DNA of 33,823 bases from Dehalococcoidia bacterium (lineage in GTDB: Bacteria > Chloroflexota > Dehalococcoidia > Lucifugimonadales > UBA3495). Made by a program: the position numbers and the translations under genes. The stretch spans positions 1 to 33,823 of the forward strand of contig JAJEIA010000150.1 in NCBI GenBank assembly GCA_022823505.1, written 5' to 3'. Shown here in pieces: positions 8,142 through 16,354 of this stretch (position 1 is its first letter; every line of letters begins with the position of its first letter). The notes under the pieces were generated by a model that did no database searches, had not been told where the DNA came from, and worked only from the letters and a program-made list of their open reading frames with translations.

Positions 8142-8699
8142 ATGACACGAACTGGTTCCGTGTTCCGCAAGCGCTGGGCCGTGCTCGCGGGCGTAGCGGT
8201 CGTGTTAGCCGTCGCGGTTGCCGCCGGTTCCATGTTCGCCGCCAACTCCGGCGAGCAGCCGGTCCAGGAAGCTGCGGCCGCCCAGGTGCAGCCCGACCTG
8301 ACCGACCCTGGCCTGTACGCCAATCCGGCGGCCTCGATCGCCGAGCCGATTGTCAAGCCCGGTGAACCGCGAATCCCGGCAGCCGCGCCGGCCGTGGCGC
8401 TCCCACCAGTGCAGGACGGGCAGGACCCGGGCACGGAGCAAGTCGTACCAGAAGGTTCTGGCAAGCTGTCCGCATGGCTGGCTAACCGTCCCGACGAGAT
8501 GGGGCCACTCACCGTACAGGACGCGATGGCTCTGGACGATGCGAGTGTGTCTTGGGTCTTGCATCAAGCGGTGTACAAAGACCTTATGACCCAGGACGAA
8601 GCCGATGGGTTTTACGAGTGGTTCCAATTGAGGCCAAGCAGCCAAGAAGCTCCGGAATTGCTGGACTACCAACCGCCAGGATTGGAACGCCTCAAATGA
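8142..8699 (+). CDS. Small exported or membrane-anchored protein, unknown function
   Basis: This 185-residue protein has a basic N-terminus (RTGSVFRKRW) followed by one hydrophobic helix (about residues 14-36) that could be an uncleaved anchor or signal peptide. Next come an Ala/Pro-rich linker (about 40-105) and an acidic helical C-terminal part (about 105-185). No family is recognised. A GGAGG Shine-Dalgarno precedes the ATG by 8 bases. The gene is 73 bases upstream of a secreted trypsin-like protease on the same strand and is probably co-transcribed with it. Its N-terminal anchor resembles that of the subtilase at 26085-28301 in spacing and composition (RK-x-W-x-V, helix, then FAA). It may be a protease partner, inhibitor or substrate; this is context only. 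Confidence 0.7.
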   Translation: MTRTGSVFRKRWAVLAGVAVVLAVAVAAGSMFAANSGEQPVQEAAAAQVQPDLTDPGLYANPAASIAEPIVKPGEPRIPAAAPAVALPPVQDGQDPGTEQVVPEGSGKLSAWLANRPDEMGPLTVQDAMALDDASVSWVLHQAVYKDLMTQDEADGFYEWFQLRPSSQEAPELLDYQPPGLERLK

Positions 8700-8772
8700 C
8701 CGGGTTTCCAACATCAGGGGATACGGTATGGGAACAGACGATCTACGCCTCTAACCCCGGAGCGATCAATCA

Positions 8773-10407
8773 ATGCCACTGACCAGATTAGTCAATCCTA
8801 TCGCCACTCTTGTCGTCGCTGTCATCCTGGTAGTCGTTGCGAGCAGCTTGGTGCCGGCAGAAGCCCAGAGTGCCGCGTCCCCTCCTGGTAATATTCAGGC
8901 GGTCAATGGGTTCAACCCCGGTGAGGTGCTCATCACCTGGGATTCCGCCCATGGGGCGACACACTACCGGGTGGGTTGCGTGAACATGGACCGGGATTAT
9001 CCCAGGGCCAAAGCCAGCGTCACGGGAAACTGGCGTCAGGCATTCGTCTACGTGGATATTGATGTCCCCAACCTCAGCCCGGACCGGCCCACCTACACGC
9101 TCTATGGCTTACAAGAAGGGGCCTACCACGCTTGCACGGTCCTGAGCAACAGCTCACGCTACGGCCAGCCGACTTGGCCCAATCCACCTTACTGGCAATA
9201 CATCACTGTCACCGACCACGGCGGCTCCTGCCCTGCCGCTACGGCTGTTCCTGTCGTACCACAGGGAACCCCTCTCTCCAACGCCGAATTGAAAGCCCTG
9301 GTCGCACCGGCGCTGGTCAGGATAACTCTCCCAAGCCCGGTAGGTCCCATTCCCGGCGGCACCGGCTTTGTCATCAGTCCTGATGGCTTGGTGGTTACCA
9401 ACCGCCACGTCGTGGAAGACGATCCTGTAGTGACGGCCAACATGGAAACATCGTCCGGAGAGCGGTTGCAATTCTCCGGCCGGGTCCTGGGGAAGGGAAT
9501 CCTGGCTGATTTGGCTCTCATACAGTTGAGTTCAAACCGCACATTCAGTCCATTGACGATTGGCAACTCGGACAACGTGGCTTTTGGAGACTCCGTGACT
9601 GCTTGGGGGTTTCCTGCAAGCAGTTTTTTGGGCACAGACCCCACCCTGACCCGAGGTATCGTGTCGTCTCCCAATCGTATTTTCGACGACACAAAATGGT
9701 TGCAGACCGATGCTGCTATCAACCCCGGGAACAGCGGGGGACCGTTGATCGACCGCTTTGGTAACGTGATTGGGGTCAATACGGCAAAGTTGGCCGGGGA
9801 CCGGATCGACAACATCAGCTTGTCGATCGCTAGCAACGAAGTGTCCTCACGTCTTGACACTTACCGGTCAGGTGGGCCCATGGAAGCCACTTATCGCAAT
9901 CTGAGATTCGGGTACGGCTATAGTATGGATATACCGGCAGGTTGGTTTATTGAAGGTGAATCGGGTCAATACCCGCCAACGCTCCTTTCTTCCGGTCTGC
10001 TGATACAGACCAGCACGTTCGAGTCCTACGTCGATGATCGCACGGCCGAAATCCAGACCTTCCCATTTTTCGCACCGTATTTGGACAGCACCACCGAATT
10101 GTCCGCGTTGGCCGGCTATTACTGGAACTTTGCCTTGCCCCAGGATGCAGCAGACCTGGAATGGGACCTCTTCGAGAAAGTGTCAATCCAGCCGGAGGTG
10201 ATGGGTGGAGATGTTTTTTTTCGGTTGGAATACCGTGCTCGATACAAGGAAGGAGACTGTATGCGTTCCCATGTGGCTTTGATCAGCGTATCCTCTAGCT
10301 TCCCCAATAAGCCATATGGTTTTGTTACAACAAACGCAGTTTGTGAAGAAGTTCTGGCGGCGTACAGCGCGGAGCGCGAAACCATGCTCAATAGCTTCCG
10401 CCCCTAG
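8773..10407 (+). CDS. Secreted trypsin-like (HtrA-type) serine protease with N-terminal fibronectin-like domain
   Basis: This 544-residue protein has three regions after a signal peptide (about 1-31, ending PAEAQS). Residues 37-147 are a beta-rich, fibronectin-III-like domain (GEVLITWD...YRVGCVNM...DYPRAKASVTG) that reappears at the C-terminus of the subtilase at 26085. Residues about 160-365 are a chymotrypsin-fold protease of the DegP/HtrA sort. The triad is His212 (TNRHVV), Asp246 (ADLALIQL) and Ser321 (NPGNSGGP). Residues about 375-544 resemble a PsbP/DUF1795-like domain (GYGYSMDIPAGW, ending NSFRP). No PDZ domain is present, unlike DegP. The start at 8773 has GGAG about 10 bases upstream. 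A terminator follows at 10434. Cell-surface or extracellular protein turnover is the likely role. Confidence 0.9.
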   Translation: MPLTRLVNPIATLVVAVILVVVASSLVPAEAQSAASPPGNIQAVNGFNPGEVLITWDSAHGATHYRVGCVNMDRDYPRAKASVTGNWRQAFVYVDIDVPNLSPDRPTYTLYGLQEGAYHACTVLSNSSRYGQPTWPNPPYWQYITVTDHGGSCPAATAVPVVPQGTPLSNAELKALVAPALVRITLPSPVGPIPGGTGFVISPDGLVVTNRHVVEDDPVVTANMETSSGERLQFSGRVLGKGILADLALIQLSSNRTFSPLTIGNSDNVAFGDSVTAWGFPASSFLGTDPTLTRGIVSSPNRIFDDTKWLQTDAAINPGNSGGPLIDRFGNVIGVNTAKLAGDRIDNISLSIASNEVSSRLDTYRSGGPMEATYRNLRFGYGYSMDIPAGWFIEGESGQYPPTLLSSGLLIQTSTFESYVDDRTAEIQTFPFFAPYLDSTTELSALAGYYWNFALPQDAADLEWDLFEKVSIQPEVMGGDVFFRLEYRARYKEGDCMRSHVALISVSSSFPNKPYGFVTTNAVCEEVLAAYSAERETMLNSFRP

Positions 10408-10433
10408 CAAACCGAGGAATCTACCAACCTTAC

Positions 10434-10459
10434 AGGCCGCCTGTTGATGGCGGCCTTTC
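10434..10459 (+). terminator. Rho-independent-like terminator after the trypsin-like protease
   Basis: An 8-bp perfect stem, AGGCCGCC (10434-10441) with GGCGGCCT (10449-10456), has a 7-base loop. The T tract is short (TTT then CC), so efficiency is uncertain. Confidence 0.6.
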
Positions 10460-10481
10460 CAATGGGTCGTACCCACCCTAG

Positions 10482-10490
10482 TGTTACAAT
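10482..10490 (+). promoter_or_regulatory. Extended -10 promoter element (TGTTACAAT)
   Basis: TG-T-TACAAT lies 45 bases upstream of the methyltransferase-like gene. It is followed directly by a GC-rich palindrome, CCCC-GCC-GGGG (10491-10501), that would overlap the transcription start. Confidence 0.45.
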
Positions 10491-10535
10491 CCCCGCCGGG
10501 GACGCGTTTCCCGTACCCCACGGCAGCTGGACACC

Positions 10536-11249
10536 ATGCGCTTCCAAACCCCCACCGGACAGGCGGCGCTCATCAGGAGGTTGGGTTTGGCAATGGACCC
10601 CCAGCGCTTCCCGCCGGAGTTTTTCCAGCGGGAGGACGAATCCAACGACGCCGAGTTCTACACCATGCCCCGCCTCGTCGTGCACATCGACGACGGGGCC
10701 ATCGTGGCAGTGGGTCGGCTCTTCCAGCAGCTCATACCCGAGAACGCTGAGGTGCTGGACCTCATGAGCAGTTGGCGCACCCACTGGCCCGAGGAACACC
10801 CGCGTCAGCGCATCGTGGGCCTCGGCATGAACGCCACCGAGATGGCCGACAACCCGCAGCTCAGCGAATACCTGCTCAAGGACATCAACGTCGACCCGTC
10901 CCTGCCCTTCGAGGATGGGTCGTTTGACGCCGTGGTCATCACGGTGTCCGTGCAGTACCTCACTCAGCCGGTGATCGTGTTCTCCGAGGTCTCCCGCATC
11001 CTGCGGCCCGGCGGCGTGTTCATCGTCACCTTCTCCAACCGCTGCTTCCCCACCAAGGCGGTGCGCGTCTGGCGGTCCACCAACGACGAGGACCACATTG
11101 AGCTGGTGGCGTCCTACATGCAGCACGCCGGCGGCTTCAACGGCGTGCGCGGCGGCATCGCCAACCCTGACATGGCCCCGCCGGGCGATCCCCTGTTCGC
11201 CGTGTTCGCGTACAAGGAAACCGGTGGCGAAGGCGATACGGGCGGGTGA
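10536..11249 (+). CDS. Class I SAM-dependent methyltransferase-like protein
   Basis: This 237-residue protein has the C-terminal half of a Rossmann-type methyltransferase: VDPSLPFEDGSFDAVVITVSVQ (about 124-145) matches the motif around the LPFxDxSFDxV strand, and ILRPGGVFIVTFSNR (about 160-174) matches motif III. The motif I region is degenerate. VLDLMSSWRTHWP (about 72-84) replaces the usual E/DxGxGxG, with DLMSS at the cofactor loop, and GLGMNATEM gives the second-strand position. Related Methyltransf_11 proteins with a DLMSSWxSH motif exist widely in bacteria and plants. Substrate unknown. The ATG at 10536 lacks a strong Shine-Dalgarno. Its TGA stop (11247-11249) doubles as the TG of an extended -10 element for the next gene. 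Confidence 0.75.
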   Translation: MRFQTPTGQAALIRRLGLAMDPQRFPPEFFQREDESNDAEFYTMPRLVVHIDDGAIVAVGRLFQQLIPENAEVLDLMSSWRTHWPEEHPRQRIVGLGMNATEMADNPQLSEYLLKDINVDPSLPFEDGSFDAVVITVSVQYLTQPVIVFSEVSRILRPGGVFIVTFSNRCFPTKAVRVWRSTNDEDHIELVASYMQHAGGFNGVRGGIANPDMAPPGDPLFAVFAYKETGGEGDTGG

Positions 11250-11255
11250 TACACT
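11247..11255 (+). promoter_or_regulatory. Extended -10 promoter element (TGATACACT)
   Basis: TG-A-TACACT lies 27 bases before the Uma2-family start at 11283. Its first three bases are the stop codon of the preceding gene. Confidence 0.35.
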
Positions 11256-11282
11256 ATCCTCGACATCTTCCGGGGGCTTCTG

Positions 11283-11840
11283 ATGACCACTGCCAAGCCA
11301 AAACTGCTTACCGCGGACGACCTGCTCCGCCTGTACAGCCAGGGCGTCAAGGGCGAGTTAATCCGGGGAGCGCTGCACGAAACTATGCCAGCGGGAGTGA
11401 GACATGGGGAAGTGGTGGCGGCACTACTTGCGATGTTATGGATGCACATACGACCGGGCCGGCTGGGCCGCGTCTTCGGCTCCGACACCGGCGTAATCCT
11501 GGAGACGAACCCTGATACCGTACGAGAGCCGGACGTAGCCTTCGTTTCTGCCGAAAGGCTGCCGTTGGACGTTGAGATCAGCGGTTATTGTCCCGTAGCT
11601 CCTGAACTTGTAGCCGAGATCAAATCGCCCAGTGACTCGGAGCAGGAGGTGGACGACAAGGCCACCATGTGGCTGAGCCACGGGGTACGGATAGCGCTGG
11701 TGATCAACCCGGAAACCGGAACGATACGGGTGCGCCAGCCGGACTTGCCGGCGGTCATCCTTACCACAGACGACACGCTGGACGTCAGTGAGGTGCTGCC
11801 GGGGTTCAGCTGCCCGGTGCGGGAGATATTGGAAAACTAG
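11283..11840 (+). CDS. Uma2 family (DUF820) putative endonuclease-fold protein
   Basis: This 185-residue protein has the Uma2/DUF820 layout: LTADDLLRL start, a GELIRG strand, then the PD-(D/E)xK-like core. Core motifs are REPDVAFV (about 80-87) and PELVAEIKSPSDSEQEVDDK (about 103-122), where Glu and Lys of EIKS fit the nuclease active site. The tail is GVRIALVINPETGTIRVRQ. Family members are restriction-endonuclease-like and widespread in cyanobacteria and Chloroflexota, but their biological role is unsettled. The start has GGGGG 6 bases upstream. The stop overlaps that of the convergent nadE gene in a CTAG tetranucleotide (11837-11840). Confidence 0.85.
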   Translation: MTTAKPKLLTADDLLRLYSQGVKGELIRGALHETMPAGVRHGEVVAALLAMLWMHIRPGRLGRVFGSDTGVILETNPDTVREPDVAFVSAERLPLDVEISGYCPVAPELVAEIKSPSDSEQEVDDKATMWLSHGVRIALVINPETGTIRVRQPDLPAVILTTDDTLDVSEVLPGFSCPVREILEN

Positions 11841-13591
11841 GACGCCGGCCGGTAGCGGTTCACGATGGGCAGCCGCCGGTCTTTGCCGAAGGCGCGCGGC
11901 GTGATTTTCACCCCCGGCGGCGCCTGCCTCCGCTTGTACTCGTTGCGGTCTACGGCCGAAACCACCTGCTGCACCCACTCCGGGCGATGCCCCATCGCCA
12001 CCATGTCCGCGTACCCGTAGTCGTCCTCAACGTATGCCTTGATGATCGGGTCCAGCAGATCGTAGGGAGGGAGCGTGTCCTGGTCGGTCTGGTCGGGCCG
12101 CAGTTCCGCGCTGGGAGGTTTGTCGAGCACCGCCTGCGGGATGAGCGGACGGCCGTTGCGCGTCCGTTCGTTCCGCCACTGGCAGAGTTCGTACACCAGC
12201 GTCTTGGGTACGTCTTTGAGCACCGCGAAGCCGCCGGCCATGTCGCCGTAGAGCGTTGCGTATCCCATGGCCATCTCGCTCTTGTTGCCCGTGGTCAACA
12301 CCAGCCAGCCAAACTTGTTGGAGATGGTCATCAGCACGTTGCCGCGGATGCGCGCCTGCACGTTCTCCTCGGCGACGTTGGCCTCGGTTCCGGCGAAGTG
12401 GGCCGCCAGCATCTCGGCGAAGGCGTGATGCGCGGGCTCGATGGGGATACGCCACAGGCTGATGCCCAGGTTGTCCGCCAGTTCCTGCGAATCCGCCACG
12501 CTTCCCTCCGACGAGTAACGCGACGGCATGGTGACGCCAACCACGTTCTCCGCGCCCAGGGCGTCCACCGCTACCGTGGCGGTGAGGGCGGAGTCGATGC
12601 CGCCCGACAGGCCGATGAGGGCGCGGCCAAATCCCGATTTGCGCACGTAGTCCCTGGTGCCCACCACCAGCGCCTGGTACACCTCCTCCGTGTCCTCCAG
12701 CGACCGGCACAACAGCGGGGGAGCGTGCTGGCGATCCGACAGGCGATGCTCGGAGACCTTTGTCAGGCGGGGCTGGCCCACCTCCCCCAGGATTTCCGGA
12801 TTTTCCTTGCGCGCCCGGGGATCGCGCAGGCGCTGGCGGAACACCGATTCCACGTTCAGGTCGGCCACGATCAGACTGTCCTCGAAGGCCGGGCCGCGGG
12901 CGATCACGGTCCCATCCGGAGAGCAGATGACGCTGGCCCCGTCAAAGACCAGTTCGTCCTGTCCGCCCACCGCGTTGAGGTAGGCCACAAACACGCCGTG
13001 GTCGGCCGCCCGCGTGGCAATCATCCGCTCCCGCTGGCCGGCCTTGCCGGCGTGGAACGGCGACGCGTTGATGTTGACGATCACTTCGGCGCCGGCCTCG
13101 CGCTGCACGGCAATGGGGCCGATCGGGTACCAGATATCCTCGCAGATGCCGACGCCCACCGGCGTCCCGTTGATGACGTAGACCGGGCACTCGTCACCGC
13201 GCCGGAAATACCGGTCCTCGTCGAATACCCCGTAGTTGGGGAGGTACATCTTGTGGTACCAGTCCAGGATCCGGCCATCGTTGATGATCGCGGCGGCATT
13301 GGCAACGTCGTTCTGGCTGGTCAGGATGTCGGGACAGCCGACGAACGCTGCGATCCCCCGCGTGGCCGCGGCCACGCGCTCCAGCGCGAACGCGCAATCG
13401 GACAGAAACGACGGCTTGAAGAGCAGGTCCTCGGGTGGATACCCCGTGATGGCCAGCTCCGGAAACGCCACCACGTCCGCGTGCCGCGCACGCGCCTCCT
13501 CGATCAACTCGATGATGCGAGCGGCGTTGCCGGGGATGTCGCCGACGGTGGGGTTGAACTGGGCCAGGGCCAGTCGAAGGGTGCGTTGCAT
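11837..13591 (-). CDS. nadE: Glutamine-dependent NAD(+) synthetase
   Basis: This is a 584-residue two-domain enzyme. The N-terminal nitrilase-type glutaminase carries Glu45 (FPELAITGYP), Lys114 (WYHKMYLP) and Cys150 (GVGICEDIWYP), a complete amidase triad. The C-terminal ATP-pyrophosphatase domain has the P-loop SGGIDS at 329-334. It converts deamido-NAD to NAD with glutamine as ammonia source, the last step of NAD synthesis. I chose ATG 13591 because similarity starts at MQRTLRLALAQFNP. The frame is open to 13654. A TATAAT element at 13598-13603 lies only 6 bases before this ATG, which implies a leaderless or near-leaderless mRNA. It is convergent and 4-base overlapping with the Uma2-family gene. 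Confidence 0.95.
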   Translation of the reverse strand: MQRTLRLALAQFNPTVGDIPGNAARIIELIEEARARHADVVAFPELAITGYPPEDLLFKPSFLSDCAFALERVAAATRGIAAFVGCPDILTSQNDVANAAAIINDGRILDWYHKMYLPNYGVFDEDRYFRRGDECPVYVINGTPVGVGICEDIWYPIGPIAVQREAGAEVIVNINASPFHAGKAGQRERMIATRAADHGVFVAYLNAVGGQDELVFDGASVICSPDGTVIARGPAFEDSLIVADLNVESVFRQRLRDPRARKENPEILGEVGQPRLTKVSEHRLSDRQHAPPLLCRSLEDTEEVYQALVVGTRDYVRKSGFGRALIGLSGGIDSALTATVAVDALGAENVVGVTMPSRYSSEGSVADSQELADNLGISLWRIPIEPAHHAFAEMLAAHFAGTEANVAEENVQARIRGNVLMTISNKFGWLVLTTGNKSEMAMGYATLYGDMAGGFAVLKDVPKTLVYELCQWRNERTRNGRPLIPQAVLDKPPSAELRPDQTDQDTLPPYDLLDPIIKAYVEDDYGYADMVAMGHRPEWVQQVVSAVDRNEYKRRQAPPGVKITPRAFGKDRRLPIVNRYRPAS

Positions 13592-13597
13592 CGCCGT

Positions 13598-13603
13598 ATT
13601 ATA
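13598..13603 (-). promoter_or_regulatory. -10 element immediately upstream of nadE
   Basis: TATAAT on the minus strand, followed by 6 bases and the nadE ATG. With usual -10 to start-site spacing, transcription would begin at or within 1-2 bases of the start codon. Confidence 0.5.
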
Positions 13604-13635
13604 ACGTAGGGCCGGCATGGAGCCGGTTGCGTTCC

Positions 13636-13644
13636 TGCTATAAT
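13636..13644 (+). promoter_or_regulatory. Extended -10 promoter element (TGCTATAAT) for the MFS gene
   Basis: TG-C-TATAAT is a consensus extended -10. It is followed at once by an inverted repeat, CCGAC (13645-13649) with GTCGG (13659-13663). The MFS start codon at 13775 is about 130 bases downstream, so a fairly long leader is implied. Confidence 0.5.
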
Positions 13645-13774
13645 CCGACGGCATTCCGGTCGGGGTTCAGGTACGCCGGCCAGCAGGCCGACGCAATCCC
13701 GTGAATCTGGCTTCCGTTCCTCATTGCTGCCGATCCCACCCGGCCGACCGGATTGGCCCGTCCGTCCCCGGTTG

Positions 13775-15091
13775 ATGCGCTCCCTGCAGACCCGCGCCGT
13801 CCGGGCGACCCCCTTCTACTACGGCTGGGTCATCCTCGGTCTTTCGGGGGTTGCCTCCTATTCCTCGCGTCCCCTGATGTCCGTCGCGGTGCTGACGGTG
13901 TTCTTTATCCCCATGTCCGAGCAGTTCGGCTGGACACGGGCCGAGTTTGCCGGAGCGGTCAGCCTCGGCGGCGTGGTGGGGGCATTCGCCGCCCCATTGG
14001 TTGGACCGGTGCTGGACCGGTACGGCGCCGGCATGGTGGTTGGGATTTCGTCCGGGATCGCCGGAGTGTGCGCGGTGATATTGGGCGCGGTGACCCAGAT
14101 CTGGCAGTTCTACCTGGTCTACGTACCGGGCCGGATGGTCTTCTCCAGCCCCCTGGAACTGGGCACGTCGGTGGCCGTGAGCAACTGGTTCATCCGTCGC
14201 CGGCCTTTCGCGCTGGCTCTGAACCACGTGTCCCAGGGGTCCGGTCTGGCGGTCATGCCGCTGGTGGCTCAGGCCATCACCGGCGCGTGGGGCTGGGAAA
14301 CGGCGTGGTACGCGCTGGGGGCTTGGACGGTTGTCATTGGAGTCATACCCACGATCTTGCTGATGGCGCGCCGGCCGGAGGACCTGGGGCTTGAACCGGA
14401 CGGCGGGAGCGGCGCGCCTCGTGCCGGCCGGCAAAGCGGTTCCGCACGCCGGCCCCAGGGAGTCCAGGACGAGATCAACTTCACCCTCCGCCAGACGATG
14501 CGCACCCGGGCCTTCTGGCTGATGGTGCTGTTTTCTTTCGCCAGCTTCATCGTGCAGGCCGGCGTTTCACTGCACCAGGTGCCGCATTTCATCGATCAGG
14601 GAGTGCCAGCCTCCAACGCCGTATGGACGGCCAGCACCTTCGCCATTTCCCAGGTCCCCGCCAGCATCTTCTGGTCGGCGCTGTCGCAAAAAGCGGCGGC
14701 CCGGTTCATCATGCTGGGATCGGGGCTGGTGGTGTCCTGCGGCGCCATAACCACGGCATTTGCGGGCGGCATTGCGATGGGAGTATTCGGGGCGTTCATC
14801 CTGGGGTTCGGCGTCGGCGGACTGCATATCATCGCCCGCCTGGTGTGGGCCGACTACTTCGGGCGCCTGCACCTGGGAGCAATTCGCGCCTGGGGACTGG
14901 CGGCGCAGGTGGGCGGGCAGGCGCTGGGACCGATCGCCGCCGGTTTGGCGGTGGACCGGGTCGGCAGCTACCAGGGAGCGTTCCTCGCCTTCGGCATCAA
15001 CCTGGCGGTGGTTTCCGTGCTGATGCTGACCGCGACACCGCCCGGCCGGGAAGCCGCCGACGGGGGCCAGGAAATCAGCGCGGCCGGATAG
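13775..15091 (+). CDS. MFS transporter, monocarboxylate/oxalate-carrier-like (paralogue)
   Basis: This 438-residue, about 12-helix MFS protein has a long charged central loop (about 205-245, rich in Arg/Gly/Ser). Its N-terminal region (PFYYGWVILGLSGVASYSS, LTVFFIPMSEQFGWTR) and C-terminal DRVGSYQGAFLA closely parallel the MFS protein at 5564-6799, so the two are paralogues. It likely carries organic anions across the cytoplasmic membrane. The start chosen is ATG 13775; a TTG at 13724 extends the frame with non-conserved residues. The next genes on the other strand are a TPR protein and an SDR, convergent with it. Confidence 0.85.
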   Translation: MRSLQTRAVRATPFYYGWVILGLSGVASYSSRPLMSVAVLTVFFIPMSEQFGWTRAEFAGAVSLGGVVGAFAAPLVGPVLDRYGAGMVVGISSGIAGVCAVILGAVTQIWQFYLVYVPGRMVFSSPLELGTSVAVSNWFIRRRPFALALNHVSQGSGLAVMPLVAQAITGAWGWETAWYALGAWTVVIGVIPTILLMARRPEDLGLEPDGGSGAPRAGRQSGSARRPQGVQDEINFTLRQTMRTRAFWLMVLFSFASFIVQAGVSLHQVPHFIDQGVPASNAVWTASTFAISQVPASIFWSALSQKAAARFIMLGSGLVVSCGAITTAFAGGIAMGVFGAFILGFGVGGLHIIARLVWADYFGRLHLGAIRAWGLAAQVGGQALGPIAAGLAVDRVGSYQGAFLAFGINLAVVSVLMLTATPPGREAADGGQEISAAG

Positions 15092-15121
15092 CCGGCCACG
15101 GCCATCAGGTCGGCGCGCGGC

Positions 15122-15481
15122 CTACTCCCACGACCGCAACCTGATCTCCTCGCTGGTGTCCATGTCGGCCTGCGCCTCGTCCGGCTGGTCGTTGAACAGG
15201 TAGGAAAGCGACCGCCGGGAGTAGTAGTTGTCGTCGTCCGGGTCCAGCCGGATCGCCTCGGTCAGGTCGTCTATCGACTGCTGGTACTCTCCAACTTCGT
15301 ACCAGGAGACGCCGCGGTTGAACCATGCGTCGGCACACGCGGCGTCCATTTCAATGGCCGCAGTGTAGTCCGCGATGGCCCGTTCGTACACGCCGTTGCG
15401 GCTGTACCGGTTGCCCCGGTCCACGTATTCTTCGGCGGTTTCCGGTTCCGGAGGCTGGATGGGTGCGTTCCGGGAAGCCAC
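15122..15481 (-). CDS. Small TPR-repeat protein
   Basis: This 119-residue protein is made almost wholly of tetratricopeptide repeats. Two clear units start at about residues 17 (AEEYVDRGNRYSRNGVYERA) and 51 (ADAWFNRGVSWYEVGEYQQS), and a degenerate third starts at about 85. TPRs form helical scaffolds for protein-protein contacts; the partner is unknown. No signal peptide is seen. The start is GTG 15481, with AGGA 8 bases upstream, 25 bases after the stop of the SDR on the same strand, so the two are probably one transcription unit. Confidence 0.75.
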   Translation of the reverse strand: MASRNAPIQPPEPETAEEYVDRGNRYSRNGVYERAIADYTAAIEMDAACADAWFNRGVSWYEVGEYQQSIDDLTEAIRLDPDDDNYYSRRSLSYLFNDQPDEAQADMDTSEEIRLRSWE

Positions 15482-15506
15482 GTTTCGTCCTACATCACGG
15501 GTTGCC

Positions 15507-16298
15507 CTACATCACCGAGCGGACCAGGCCGCCGTCCACCAGCATGGTGGTGCCCGTGATATAGCTGGAGCGGGAAGAGGCGAGGAACGCCACGAGGTAC
15601 GCCAACTCGCGGGGTTCGCCGATGCGCTTCAGGGCCGTCTGCTCCGCTCGCTGGGCCAGCGCATCCTCAATTGGAATGCCCTGGGTGCGCGCCCGATCCT
15701 CCACGTTCTCCATCATGCGGTCCGACATGATGCTGCCGGGGCACACGTTGTTGATCAGGATGTTCTCGTGCCCCAGGTCGTCGGCCAGGTTCTTCATGAA
15801 CCCGATCACGCCCATGCGTGTTGCCGCTGAAAGAGCCAGATTGGGGATGGGAGTGTAGACGGTGCTGGCCAGGATGTTGATGATCCGGCCGCCGCCCTGG
15901 GCGCGCAGGTGGGGCAATGCCTCCCGCGTCATTCGGGCAAAGAAGAACAGCGACCGGTTGGCCGAGACCTGCCAGAGCTCTTCGGTGGAGTCCTTGGCGT
16001 AGGCTTGCGGAGGCCCCCCGGAGTTGTTGACCATGATGTCAATCTGCCCGAAGTGCGCGGCAGAGTGCGCGACCAACTCGGCGATGGTCTCTTCGTTATC
16101 CAGATCGCCGGCGTAGGTGAAGATATCCGCGCCCGTGGCGGCGCGTATCTCGTCGGCCGCCTGTTCCAGCGGACCCGGATTTCGCGCGCACATTGCTACC
16201 CGCGCGCCCTCTTCCGCCAGCACCTCGGCGCACGCGCGGCCCAGTCCTCGACTGGCGCCGCCAATTATCGCGACCTTACCGTTCAGTTCCAGATCCAT
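15507..16298 (-). CDS. SDR-family protein lacking the catalytic Tyr-Lys pair
   Basis: This is a 263-residue classical-length SDR. The cofactor loop GGASRGLG (residues 13-20) and NNSGG (91-95) are SDR-like. Ser145 (ILAST) matches the catalytic serine, but where YxxxK should follow the protein reads LALSAATRMG. The Tyr is Leu156 and the Lys is replaced by Thr/Arg at 160-161. This matches the described BKR-like SDR subgroup with an imperfect tetrad. It may bind nucleotide without normal dehydrogenase chemistry, or use other residues. A GAGGAGG Shine-Dalgarno and a TGTTATAAT element (16327-16335) lie upstream. It is followed by a TPR gene on the same strand. Confidence 0.85.
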   Translation of the reverse strand: MDLELNGKVAIIGGASRGLGRACAEVLAEEGARVAMCARNPGPLEQAADEIRAATGADIFTYAGDLDNEETIAELVAHSAAHFGQIDIMVNNSGGPPQAYAKDSTEELWQVSANRSLFFFARMTREALPHLRAQGGGRIINILASTVYTPIPNLALSAATRMGVIGFMKNLADDLGHENILINNVCPGSIMSDRMMENVEDRARTQGIPIEDALAQRAEQTALKRIGEPRELAYLVAFLASSRSSYITGTTMLVDGGLVRSVM

Positions 16299-16326
16299 TA
16301 TCCGGCCTCCTCGATTGCTGCACGGG

Positions 16327-16335
16327 ATTATAACA
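16327..16335 (-). promoter_or_regulatory. Extended -10 promoter element (TGTTATAAT) for the SDR-TPR unit
   Basis: TG-T-TATAAT on the minus strand, about 28 bases before the SDR start codon at 16298. Confidence 0.45.
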
Positions 16336-16354
16336 GCCGCTCACGTGTATCCAG

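Noticed and set aside
11987-13609. A 540-codon open frame antisense to nadE.
   Set aside because: It is a codon-bias shadow of a GC-rich gene; the translation is His/Arg/Val/Gly-rich with no motif, while nadE on the other strand has complete active sites.
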